From Anaspis maculata (Eukaryota; Arthropoda; Insecta; Coleoptera; Scraptiidae): a stretch of 64,000 bases of DNA. How positions within the stretch are numbered: the first letter of the stretch is position 1; each line of letters begins with the position of its first letter. Both the position numbers and the translations under genes were made by a program. The DNA lies in NCBI GenBank assembly GCA_949128115.1, contig OX421968.1, forward strand, positions 56,375,423 through 56,439,422, in the 5' to 3' direction. The notes under the pieces were generated by a model, which saw only the letters and a list, made by a program, of their open reading frames with translations, had not been told where the DNA came from and ran no database searches. This document shows, one piece after another, positions 1 through 9,890 of the stretch.

Positions 1-1178
1 ACACAATTGTTATCCAAAAAGTTCAGGTTTTAACCCACGTGACTTCAGGCTTCAACCCACGTGACTTCAGGCTTCAACCCACGTGACTTTGAAAACGATC
101 GGTCACCACTTTTGAAGTTGGCAGCTACTCTTTCCAAACGCAACATCTGACTAACGAACACAAATATAGAAGAAAAGACACAATTGTTATCCAAAAAGTT
201 CAGGTTTCAACCCACGTGACTTCAGGCTTCAACGTACGTGACTTCAGGCTTCAACCCACGTGACTTCAGGCTCCAACCCACGTGACTTTTGAAACGATCG
301 GTCACGACTTTTGGAGTTGTCAGCTACTTGTTCCAAACGCAACATCTGACGAACGAACACAAATATAGAGAAAAAGACACAATTGTTATCCAAAAAGTTC
401 AGGTTCTAACCCACGTGACTCCAGGCTTCAACCCACGTGACTTCGGGCTTCAACCCACGTGATTTTGAAAACGATCGGTCTTCATTTTTGAAGTTGGCTG
501 CTACTCTTTCCAAACGCAACATCTGACGAACGAACACAAATATAGAAAAAAAAAACAATTGTTATCCAAATAGTTCAGGTTTGAACCCACGTGACTCCAG
601 GCTCCAACCCACGTGAGTTCAGGCTTCAACCCACGTGACTTTGAAAACGATCGGTCACCACTTTTGAAGTTGGCAGCTACTCTTTCCAAACGCAACATCT
701 GACGAACGAACACAAATATAGAGAAAAAGACACAATTGTTTTCCAAAAAGTTCAGGTTCTAACCCACGTGACTTCAAGCTTCAACCCACGTGACTTCGGG
801 CTTCAACCCACGTGACTTTGAAAACGATCGGTCACCATTTTTGAAGTTGGCTGCTACTCTTTCCAAACGCAACATCTGACGAACGAACACAAATATAGAA
901 AAAAAAAACAATTGTTATCCAAATAGTTCAGGTTTGAACCCACGTGACTCCAGGCTCCAACCCACGTGACTTCAGGCTTCAACCCACGTGACTTTGAGAA
1001 CGATCGGTCACCACTTTTGGAGTTGGCAGCTACTCTTTCCAAACGCAACATCTGACGAACGAACACAAATATAGAAGAAAAGACACAACTGTTATCCAAA
1101 AAGTTCAGGTTATAACCCACGTGACTTCAGGTTTCAACCCACGTGACTTCAGGCTTCAACCCACGTGACTTTTGAAAC
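1..1178 (+). repeat. Truncated end of a family A higher-order repeat (A0)
   Basis: Base 1 onward matches 5706 onward, first at offset 5,705 and then 5,706 after one extra A in the A-run at 6251-6261 (11 A, against 10 A at 546-555). Shared private variants include CGATCGGTCTTCATTTTTG (near 472 and 6177), CAACGTACGTGAC (near 231 and 5937) and GTTATAACCC (near 1110 and 6816). The match ends in the 22-bp units before 1179, where sequence belonging to a different part of the unit begins. A0 therefore lacks about 6.3 kb present after the equivalent point in copy A1. Confidence 0.9.
546..555 (+). repeat. Long A-run replacing AAAGAC in a core sublineage
   Basis: Here the core reads TATAG, ten A, then CAATTG; the GAC normally present between A-tract and ACAATTG is missing. 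Related runs are at 899-908 (10 A), 6251-6261 (11 A) and corresponding points in A2 and A3. The 10 against 11 A difference is the only indel between A0 and A1 over the first 1.1 kb and looks like polymerase slippage or a sequencing error. Confidence 0.8.
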
Positions 1179-1532
1179 GATCGGTCACGACTTTTGGAGT
1201 TGTCAGCTACTTGTTCCAAACGCAACTTCTGACGAACGAACACAAATATAGAAGAAAAGACACAATTGTTATCCAAAAAGTTCAGGTTTTAACCCACGTG
1301 ACTTCGGGCTTCAACCTACGTGACTTCAGGCTCCAACCCACGTGACTTTTGAAACGATCGGTCACGACTTTTGGAGTTGTCAGCTACTTGTTCCAAACGC
1401 AACATCTGACGAACGAACACAAATATAGAAGAAAAGACACAATTGTTATCGAAAAAGTTCAGGTTTTAACCCACGTGACTTCAGGCTTCAATGCACGTGA
1501 CTTCAGGCTTCAACCCACGTGACTTTTGAAAC
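1179..1532 (+). repeat. 354-bp beta dimer, first copy
   Basis: Two 177-bp beta monomers (GATC at 1179 and 1356) form a dimer that is repeated immediately at 1533-1886. The first monomer has AACTTCTGACG and is followed by TTCGGGCTTCAACCTACG; the second has GTTATCGAAAAAGTTC and TTCAATGCACG. Copies 2 and 3 of family A have this dimer once (13143 and 23405), so the doubling is private to the A0/A1 junction. Confidence 0.9.
1356..1532 (+). repeat. Monomer with core type beta (177 bp)
   Basis: Beta cores differ from alpha at linked sites: CTTTTGAAACGATCGGTCACG at the left edge, ACTTTTGGAGTTGTCAGC, CTACTTGTTCCAAACGC and TATAGAAGAAAAGACAC in place of the pure A-tract. The preceding 22-bp unit is usually of the CTCCAACCC kind and the following one starts TTTTAACCC. 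A sublineage has AACTTCTGACG instead of AACATCTGACG, for example near 1223 and 1577. Beta monomers recur throughout both higher-order families. Confidence 0.9.
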
Positions 1533-1886
1533 GATCGGTCACGACTTTTGGAGTTGTCAGCTACTTGTTCCAAACGCAACTTCTGACGAACGAACACAAA
1601 TATAGAAGAAAAGACACAATTGTTATCCAAAAAGTTCAGGTTTTAACCCACGTGACTTCGGGCTTCAACCTACGTGACTTCAGGCTCCAACCCACGTGAC
1701 TTTTGAAACGATCGGTCACGACTTTTGGAGTTGTCAGCTACTTGTTCCAAACGCAACATCTGACGAACGAACACAAATATAGAAGAAAAGACACAATTGT
1801 TATCGAAAAAGTTCAGGTTTTAACCCACGTGACTTCAGGCTTCAATGCACGTGACTTCAGGCTTCAACCCACGTGACTTTGAAAAC
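1533..1886 (+). repeat. 354-bp beta dimer, second copy; start of family A copy 1
   Basis: It repeats 1179-1532 with the same linked variants. From here the sequence matches 13143 onward at a constant offset of 11,610 bp. It is therefore used as the conventional first dimer of higher-order copy A1. Confidence 0.88.
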
Positions 1887-2063
1887 GATCGGTCACCACT
1901 TTTGAAGTTGGCAGCTACTCTTTCCAAACGCAACATCTGACGAACGAACACAAATATAGAAAAAAAGACACAATTGTTATCCAAAAAGTTCAGGTTTGAA
2001 CCCACGTGACTCCAGGCTCCAACCCACGTGACTTCAGGCTTCAACCCACGTGACTTTGAGAAC
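1887..2063 (+). repeat. Reference monomer, core type alpha (177 bp)
   Basis: Counted GATC to GATC. The full core runs 1878-1994 and the 22-bp units lie at 1995-2016, 2017-2038 and 2039-2054 (the last 16 bp). CACGTG is at 2003-2008, 2025-2030 and 2047-2052, exactly 22 bp apart. Alpha cores are marked by TCACCACTTTTGAAGTTGG, CTACTCTTTCCAAACGC, CTGACGAACGAACAC and an A-tract in TATAGAAAAAAAGACAC. The first 22-bp unit after an alpha core usually starts TTTGAACCC and carries CTCCAGGCTCC instead of CTTCAGGCTTC. The 177-bp length is near a nucleosome plus linker, a common satellite period. Confidence 0.95.
1995..2054 (+). promoter_or_regulatory. CACGTG (E-box/G-box) cluster, representative of roughly a thousand in the window
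   Basis: Three CACGTG palindromes lie 22 bp apart in the context CCCACGTGAC. The reverse strand reads GTCACGTG, which fits the RTCACRTG consensus of budding-yeast CDEI bound by Cbf1, the animal USF/MITF-TFE E-box class and the plant G-box class. A spacing of 22 bp is close to two helical turns, so neighbouring sites face nearly the same side of DNA. Each monomer has 2 to 6 such sites. The motif and spacing are seen directly; binding by any protein is inference. A few units have lost the motif, for example CCCGCGTGAC near 4016 and CCCTCGTGAC near 4612. Confidence 0.4.
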
Positions 2064-3191
2064 GATCGGTCACCACTTTTGAAGTTGGCAGCTACTCTTT
2101 CCAAACGCAACATCTGACGAACGAACACAAATATAGAAGAAAAGACACAATTGTTATCCAAAAAGTTCAGGTTTTAACCCACGTGACTTCAGGCTTCAAC
2201 CCACGTGACTTCAGGCTTCAACCCACGTGACTTTCAAAACGATCGGTCACCACTTTTGGAGTTGGCAGCTTTTTGTTCCAAACGCAACATCTGACGAACG
2301 AACACAAATATAAAAAAAAAGACACAATTGTTATCCAAAAAGTTCAGGCTCCAACCCACGTGACTCCAGGCTCCAACCCACGTGACTTCAGGCTTCAACC
2401 CACGTGACTTTGAGAACGATCGGTCACCACTTTTAAAGTTGGCAGCTACTCTTTCCAATCGCATCATCTGACGAACGAACACAAATATAGAAAAAAAGAC
2501 ACAATTGTTATCCAAAAAGTTCAGGTTCTAACCCACGTGACTTCAGGCTTCAACCCACGTGACTTTAGGCTTCAACCCACGTGACTTTAGGCTTCAACCC
2601 ACGTGACTTTGAAAACGATCGGTCACCATTTTTGAAGTTGGCTGCTACTCTTTCCAATCGCAACATCTGACGAACGAACACAAATATAGAAAAAAAGACA
2701 CAATTGTTATCCAAAAAGTTCAGGTTTGAACCCACGTGACTCCAGGCTCCAACCCACGTGACTTCAGGCTTCAACCCACGTGACTTTGAGAACGATCGGT
2801 CACCACTTTTGAAGTTGGCAGCTACTCTTTCCAAACGCAACATCTGACGAACGAACACAAATATAGAAGAAAAGACACAATTGTTATCCAAAAAGTTCAG
2901 GTTTTAACCCACGTGACTTCAAGCTTAAACCCACGTGACTTCAGGCTTCAACCCACGTGACTTCAGGCTTCAACCCACGTGACTTCAGGCTTCAACTCAC
3001 GTGACTTTGAAAACGATCGGTCACCACTTTTGGAGTAGGCAGCCACTCTTTCCAAACGCAACATCTGACGAACGAACACAAATATAGAAAGAAAGACACA
3101 ATTGTTATCCAAAAAGTTCAGGTTTGAACCCACGTGACTCCAGGCTCCAACCCACGTGACTTCAGGCTTCAACCCACGTGACTTTTAAAAC

Positions 3192-3346
3192 GATCGGTCA
3201 CCACTTTTGATGTTTGCAGCTACTTGTTTCAAACGCAACATCTGGCTAACGAACACAAATAGAGAAGAAAAGACACAATTGTTATCCAAAAAGTTCAGGT
3301 TTCAACCCACGTGACTTCAGGCTTCAACCCACGTGACTTTGAAAAC
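3192..3346 (+). repeat. Monomer with core type gamma (155 bp, two 22-bp units)
   Basis: Gamma cores begin CTTTTAAAACGATCGGTCACC and carry ACTTTTGATGTT(T/G)GCAGC, CTACTTGTT(T/C)CAAACGC and CTGACTAACGAACAC (CTGGCTAACG in this copy). Some have AAATAGAGAAGAAAAG instead of AAATATAGAAGAAAAG. This copy has only two CACGTG units, giving the 155-bp length class. Gamma normally follows a monomer ending in an alpha-type tail. Confidence 0.88.
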
Positions 3347-4231
3347 GATCGGTCACCACTTTTGAAGTTGGCAGCTACTCTTTCCAAACGCAACATCTGA
3401 CGAACGAACACAAATATAGAAAGAAAGACACAATTGTTATCCAAAAAGTTCAGGTTTGAACCCACGTGACTCCAGGCTCCAACCCACGTGACTTCAGGCT
3501 TCAACCCACGTGACTTTTAAAACGTTCGGTCACCACTTTTGATGTTTGCAGCTACTTGTTTCAAACGCAACATCTGACTAACGAACACAAATATAGAAGA
3601 AAAGACACAACTGTTATCCAAAAAGTTCAGGTTTTAACCCACGTGACTTCAGGTTTCAACCCACGTGACTTCAGGCTTCAACCCACGTGACTTTGAAAAC
3701 GATCGGTCGCCACTTTTGAAGTTGGCAGCTACTTTTTCCAAACGCAACATCTGACGAACGAACACAAATATAGAAAGAAAGACACAATTGTTATCCAAAA
3801 AGTTCAGGTTTGAACCCACGTGACTCCAGGCTCCAAACCACGTGACTTCAGGCTTCAACCCACGTGACTTTTAAAACGATCGGTCACCACTTTTGATGTT
3901 GGCAGCTACTTGTTCCAAACGCAACATTTGACTAACGAACACAAATATAGAAGAAAAGACACAATTGTTATCCAAAAAGTTCGGGTTTTAAACCACGTGA
4001 CTTCAGGCTTCAACCCGCGTGACTTCAGGCTTCACCCCACGTGACTTTGAAAACGATCGGTCACCACTTTTGAAGTTGGCAGCTACTCTTTCCAAACGCA
4101 ACATCTGACGAACGAACACAAATATAGAAAAAAAGACACAATTGTTATCCAAAAAGTTCAGGTTTGAACCCACGTGACTCCAGGCTCCAACCCACGTGAC
4201 TTCAGGCTTCAACCCACGTGACTTTGAGAAC

Positions 4232-4474
4232 GATCGGTCACCACTTTTGAAGTTGGCAGCTACTCTTTTCAAACGCAACATCTGACGAACGAACACAAAT
4301 ATAGAAAAAAAGACACAATTGTTATCCAAAAAGTTCAGGTTCTAACCCACGTGACTTCAAGCTTCAACCCACGTGACTTCAGGCTTCAACCCACGTGACT
4401 TCAGGCTTCAACCCACGTGACTTCATGCTTCAACCCACGTGACTTCAGGCTTTAACCCACGTGACTTTGAAAAC
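4232..4474 (+). repeat. Longest monomer class: 243 bp with six 22-bp units
   Basis: Between consecutive core GATC sites there are 243 bp, equal to the 117-bp core plus six 22-bp units minus 6 bp. Successive units carry distinguishable variants (TTCAAGCTTC, TTCAGGCTTC twice, TTCATGCTTC, TTCAGGCTTT), so the run is not one exact duplication. The same arrangement recurs at 15842-16084 and 26281-26523, at the same place in the next two family A copies, so the expansion predates amplification of family A. Confidence 0.9.
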
Positions 4475-4695
4475 GATCGGTCACCATTTTTGAAGTTGGC
4501 TGCTACTCTTTTCAAACGCAACATCTGACAAACTGACACAAATATAGAAAGGAAGACACAATTGTTATCCAAAAAAGTCAGGTTTGAACCCACGTGACTT
4601 CAGGCTCCAACCCTCGTGACTTCAGGCTTCAACCCACGTGACTTCAGGCTTCAACCCACGTGACTTCAGGCTCTAACCCACGTGACTTTCAAAAC

Positions 4696-4872
4696 GATCG
4701 GTCACCACTTTTGGAGTTGGCAGCTTCTTGTTCCAAACGCAACATCTGACGAACGAACACAAATATCAAAAAAAAGACACAATTGTTATCAAAAAAGTTC
4801 AGGCTCCATTCCACGTGACTTCAGGCTTCAACCCACGTGACTTTAGGCTCCAACCCACGTGACTTTTGAAAC
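4696..4872 (+). repeat. Monomer with core type delta (177 bp)
   Basis: Delta cores are marked by GACTTTCAAAACGATCGG, ACTTTTGGAGTTGGCAGC, GCTTCTTGTTCCAAACGC and AAATATCAAAAAAAAGACAC, and the core runs straight into CAGGCTCC without the usual GGTTT. A related subtype at 2241-2417 has GCTTTTTGTTCC and a longer A-run in AAATATAAAAAAAAAGAC. Delta monomers usually precede a beta monomer. Confidence 0.88.
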
Positions 4873-5226
4873 GATCGGTCACGACTTTTGGAGTTGTCAG
4901 CTACTTGTTCCAAACGCAACATCTGACGAACGAACACAAATATAGAAGAAAAGACACAATTGTTATCCAAAAAGTTCAGGTTTTAACCCACGTGACTTCA
5001 GGCTTCAACCCACGTGACTTCAGGCTTCAACCCACGTGACTTCAGGCTTCAACCCACGTGACTTTGAAAACGATCGGTCACCACTTTTGAAGTTGGCAGC
5101 TACTCTTTCCAAACGCAACATCTGACGAACGAACACAAATATAGAAAAAAAGACACAATTGTTATCCAAAAAGTTCAGGTTCTAACCCACGTGACTTCAG
5201 GCTTCAACCCACGTGACTTTGAAAAC

Positions 5227-5447
5227 GATCGGTCACCATTTTTGAAGTTGGCTGCTACTCTTTTCAAACTCAACATCTGACAAACGAACACAAATATAGA
5301 AAGAAAGACACAATTGTTATCCAAAAAAGTCAGGTTTGAACCCACGTGACTCCTTGCTCCATCCCACGTGACTTCAGGCTTCAACCCACGTGACTTCAGG
5401 CTTCAACCCACGTGACTTCAGGCTCCAACCCACGTGACTTTCAAAAC
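5227..5447 (+). repeat. Monomer with core type epsilon (221 bp, five 22-bp units)
   Basis: Epsilon cores carry TCACCATTTTTGAAGTTGG, GGCTGCTACTC, CTGACAAACGAACAC, TATAGAAAGAAAGACAC and CCAAAAAAGTCAGG, where an extra A precedes GTCAGG and a T is lost. This one has five CACGTG units and is 221 bp. It contains a private AAACTCAACATC variant that recurs at the same place in later family A copies. It illustrates length change in whole 22-bp steps. Confidence 0.87.
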
Positions 5448-8210
5448 GATCGGTCACCACTTTTGGAGTTGGCAGCTTTTTGTTCCAAACGCAACATCTG
5501 ACGAACGAACACAAATATCAAAAAAATGACACAATTGTTATCCAAAAAGTTCAGGCTCCAACCCACGTGACTTCAGGCTTCAACCCACGTGACTTCAGGC
5601 TCCAACCCACGTGACTTTTGAAACGATCGATCACGACTTTTGGAGTTGTCAGCTACTTGTTCCAAACGCAACATCTGACGAACGAACACAAATATAGAAG
5701 AAAAGACACAATTGTTATCCAAAAAGTTCAGGTTTTAACCCACGTGACTTCAGGCTTCAACCCACGTGACTTCAGGCTTCAACCCACGTGACTTTGAAAA
5801 CGATCGGTCACCACTTTTGAAGTTGGCAGCTACTCTTTCCAAACGCAACATCTGACTAACGAACACAAATATAGAAGAAAAGACACAATTGTTATCCAAA
5901 AAGTTCAGGTTTCAACCCACGTGACTTCAGGCTTCAACGTACGTGACTTCAGGCTTCAACCCACGTGACTTCAGGCTCCAACCCACGTGACTTTTGAAAC
6001 GATCGGTCACGACTTTTGGAGTTGTCAGCTACTTGTTCCAAACGCAACATCTGACGAACGAACACAAATATAGAGAAAAAGACACAATTGTTATCCAAAA
6101 AGTTCAGGTTCTAACCCACGTGACTCCAGGCTTCAACCCACGTGACTTCGGGCTTCAACCCACGTGATTTTGAAAACGATCGGTCTTCATTTTTGAAGTT
6201 GGCTGCTACTCTTTCCAAACGCAACATCTGACGAACGAACACAAATATAGAAAAAAAAAAACAATTGTTATCCAAATAGTTCAGGTTTGAACCCACGTGA
6301 CTCCAGGCTCCAACCCACGTGAGTTCAGGCTTCAACCCACGTGACTTTGAAAACGATCGGTCACCACTTTTGAAGTTGGCAGCTACTCTTTCCAAACGCA
6401 ACATCTGACGAACGAACACAAATATAGAGAAAAAGACACAATTGTTTTCCAAAAAGTTCAGGTTCTAACCCACGTGACTTCAAGCTTCAACCCACGTGAC
6501 TTCGGGCTTCAACCCACGTGACTTTGAAAACGATCGGTCACCATTTTTGAAGTTGGCTGCTACTCTTTCCAAACGCAACATCTGACGAACGAACACAAAT
6601 ATAGAAAAAAAAAACAATTGTTATCCAAATAGTTCAGGTTTGAACCCACGTGACTCCAGGCTCCAACCCACGTGACTTCAGGCTTCAACCCACGTGACTT
6701 TGAGAACGATCGGTCACCACTTTTGGAGTTGGCAGCTACTCTTTCCAAACGCAACATCTGACGAACGAACACAAATATAGAAGAAAAGACACAACTGTTA
6801 TCCAAAAAGTTCAGGTTATAACCCACGTGACTTCAGGTTTCAACCCACGTGACTTCAGGCTTCAACACACGTGACTTTGAAAACGATCGGTCACCACTTT
6901 TGAAGTTGGCAGCTACTTTTTCCAAACGCAACATCTGACGAACGAACACAAATATAGAAAGAAAGACACAATTGTTATCCAAAAAGTTCAGGTTTGAACC
7001 CACGTGACTCCAGACTCCAAACCACGTGACTTCAGGCTTCAACCTACGTGACTTTTAAAACGATCGGTCACCACTTTTGATGTTGGCAGCTACTTGTTCC
7101 AAACGCAACATCTGACTAACGAACACAAATATAGAAGAAAAGACACAATTGTTATCCAAAAAGTTCAGGTTTTAACCCACGTGACTTCAGGCTTCAACCC
7201 GCGTGACTTCAGGCTTCACCCCACGTGATATGAAAACGATCGGTCACCACTTTTGAAGTTGGCAGCTACTCTTTCCAAACGCAACATCTGACGAACGAAC
7301 ACAAATATAGAAAAAAAGACACAATTGTTATCCAAAAAGTTCAGGTTTGAACCCACGTGACTCCAGGCTCCAACCCACGTGACTTCAGGCTTCAACCCAC
7401 GTGACTTTGAGAACGATCGGTCACCACTTTTGAAGTTGGCAGCTACTCTTTCCAAACGCAACATCTGACGAACGAACACAAATATAGAAGAAAAGACACA
7501 ATTGTTATCCAAAAAGTTCAGGTTTTAACCCACGTGACTTCAAGCTTCAACCCACGTGACTTCAGGCTTCAACCCACGTGACTTCAGGCTCCAACCCACG
7601 TGACTTCAGGCTTCAGCCCACGTGACTTTGAAAACGATCGGTCACCACTTTTGAAGTTGGCAGCTACTCTTTCCAAACGCAACATCTGACGAACGAACAC
7701 AAATATAGAAAAAAAGACACAATTGTTATCCAAAAAGTTCAGGTTCTAACCCACGTGACTTCAGGCTTCAACCCACGTGACTTCATGCTCCATCCCACGT
7801 GACTTCAGGCTTCAACCCACGTGACTTTGAAAACGATCGGTCACCAATTTTGAAGTTGGCTGCTACTTTTTTCAAACGCAACATCTGACAAACGAACACA
7901 AATATAGAAAGAAAGACACAATTGTTATCCAAAAAAGTCAGGTTTGAACCCACGTGACTCCAGGCTCCAACCCACGTGACTTCAGGCTTCAACCCACGTG
8001 ACTTCAGGCTTCAACCCACGTGACTTCAGGCTCCAACCCACGTGACTTTCAAAACGATCGGTCACCACTTTTGGAGTTGGCAGCTTCTTGTTCCAAACGC
8101 AACATCTGACGAACGAACACAAATATCAAAAAAAAGACACAATTGTTATCCAAAAAGTTCAGGCTTCAACCCACGTGACTTCAGGCTCCAACCCACGTGA
8201 CTTTTGAAAC

Positions 8211-9890
8211 GATCGGTCACCACTTTTGGAGTTGGCAGCTACTCTTTCCAAACGCAACATCTGACGAACGAACACAAATATAGAAGAAAAGACACAACTG
8301 TTATCCAAAAAGTTCAGGTTATAACCCACGTGACTTCAGGTTTCAACCCACGTGACTTCAGGCTTCAACCCACGTGACTTTGAGAACGATCGGTCACCAC
8401 TTTTGGAGTTGGCAGCTACTCTTTCCAAACGCAACATCTGACGAACGAACACAAATATAGAAGAAAAGACACAACTGTTATCCAAAAAGTTCAGGTTATA
8501 ACCCACGTGACTTCAGGTTTCAACCCACGTGACTTCAGGCTTCAACACACGTGACTTTGAAAACGATCGGTCACCACTTTTGAAGTTGGCAGCTACTTTT
8601 TCCAAACGCAACATCTGACGAACGAACACAAATATAGAAAGAAAGACACAATTGTTATCCAAAAAGTTCAGGTTTGAACCCACGTGACTCCAGACTCCAA
8701 ACCACGTGACTTCAGGCTTCAACCCACGTGACTTTTAAAACGATCGGTCACCACTTTTGATGTTGGCAGCTACTTGTTCCAAACGCAACATCTGACTAAC
8801 GAACACAAATATAGAAGAAAAGACACAATTGTTATCCAAAAAGTTCAGGTTTTAACCCACGTGACTTCAGGCTTCAACCCGCGTGACTTCAGGCTTCACC
8901 CCACGTGATATGAAAACGATCGGTCACCACTTTTGAAGTTGGCAGCTACTCTTTCCAAACGCAACATCTGACGAACGAACACAAATATAGAAAAAAAGAC
9001 ACAATTGTTATCCAAAAAGTTCAGGTTTGAACCCACGTGACTCCAGGCTCCAACCCACGTGACTTCAGGCTTCAACCCACGTGACTTTGAGAACGATCGG
9101 TCACCACTTTTGAAGTTGGCAGCTACTCTTTCCAAACGCAACATCTGACGAACGAACACAAATATAGAAGAAAAGACACAATTGTTATCCAAAAAGTTCA
9201 GGTTTTAACCCACGTGACTTCAAGCTTCAACCCACGTGACTTCAGGCTTCAACCCACGTGACTTCAGGCTCCAACCCACGTGACTTCAGGCTTCAGCCCA
9301 CGTGACTTTGAAAACGATCGGTCACCACTTTTGAAGTTGGCAGCTACTCTTTCCAAACGCAACATCTGACGAACGAACACAAATATAGAAAAAAAGACAC
9401 AATTGTTATCCAAAAAGTTCAGGTTCTAACCCACGTGACTTCAGGCTTCAACCCACGTGACTTCATGCTCCATCCCACGTGACTTCAGGCTTCAACCCAC
9501 GTGACTTTGAAAACGATCGGTCACCATTTTTGAAGTTGGCTGCTACTTTTTTCAAACGCAACATCTGACAAACGAACACAAATATAGAAAGAAAGACACA
9601 ATTGTTATCCAAAAAAGTCAGGTTTGAACCCACGTGACTCCAGGCTCCAACCCACGTGACTTCAGGCTTCAACCCACGTGACTTCAGGCTTCAACCCACG
9701 TGACTTCAGGCTCCAACCCACGTGACTTTCAAAACGATCGGTCACCACTTTTGGAGTTGGCAGCTTCTTGTTCCAAACGCAACATCTGACGAACGAACAC
9801 AAATATCAAAAAAAAGACACAATTGTTATCCAAAAAGTTCAGGCTTCAACCCACGTGACTTCAGGCTCCAACCCACGTGACTTTTGAAAC
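8211..9890 (+). repeat. 1,680-bp tandem duplication private to copy A1
   Basis: Sequence 8388-9890 repeats 6708-8210 (1,503 bp), and 8211-8387 is a further 177-bp monomer of the same lineage as the one at 6708. Two substitutions seen between the 1,503-bp copies are CAACCTACG near 7045 against CAACCCACG near 8725, and TCACCAATTTTG near 7846 against TCACCATTTTTG near 9526. Copies A2 and A3 have the segment once. The monomer at 8211 is a hybrid: beta-like left edge (TTTTGAAACGATCGGTCACC) joined to an alpha-like body with ACTTTTGGAGTTGGCAGC. This is the expected scar of unequal exchange inside the core. Confidence 0.88.

Noticed and set aside
1915..1934. Possible CENP-B box (reverse strand GTTTGGAAAGAG, or TTCGTTCG nearby)
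   Set aside because: The essential TTCG, A and CGGG positions do not occur together at the right spacing. At best a weak partial resemblance.
1972..1982. AATTGTTATCC, whose reverse complement GGATAACAATT matches part of the lac operator
   Set aside because: An 11-base coincidence in every core of a eukaryotic-type satellite. There is no flanking symmetry of the operator and no lac genes.
4340..4466. 22-bp direct repeats resembling a CRISPR array
   Set aside because: The repeats abut each other with no spacers, recur in every monomer, and no cas-like gene is present.
4340..4466. 22-bp direct repeats resembling plasmid-origin iterons
   Set aside because: No replication initiator gene or unique origin region. 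The units are repeated roughly a thousand times over the whole window.
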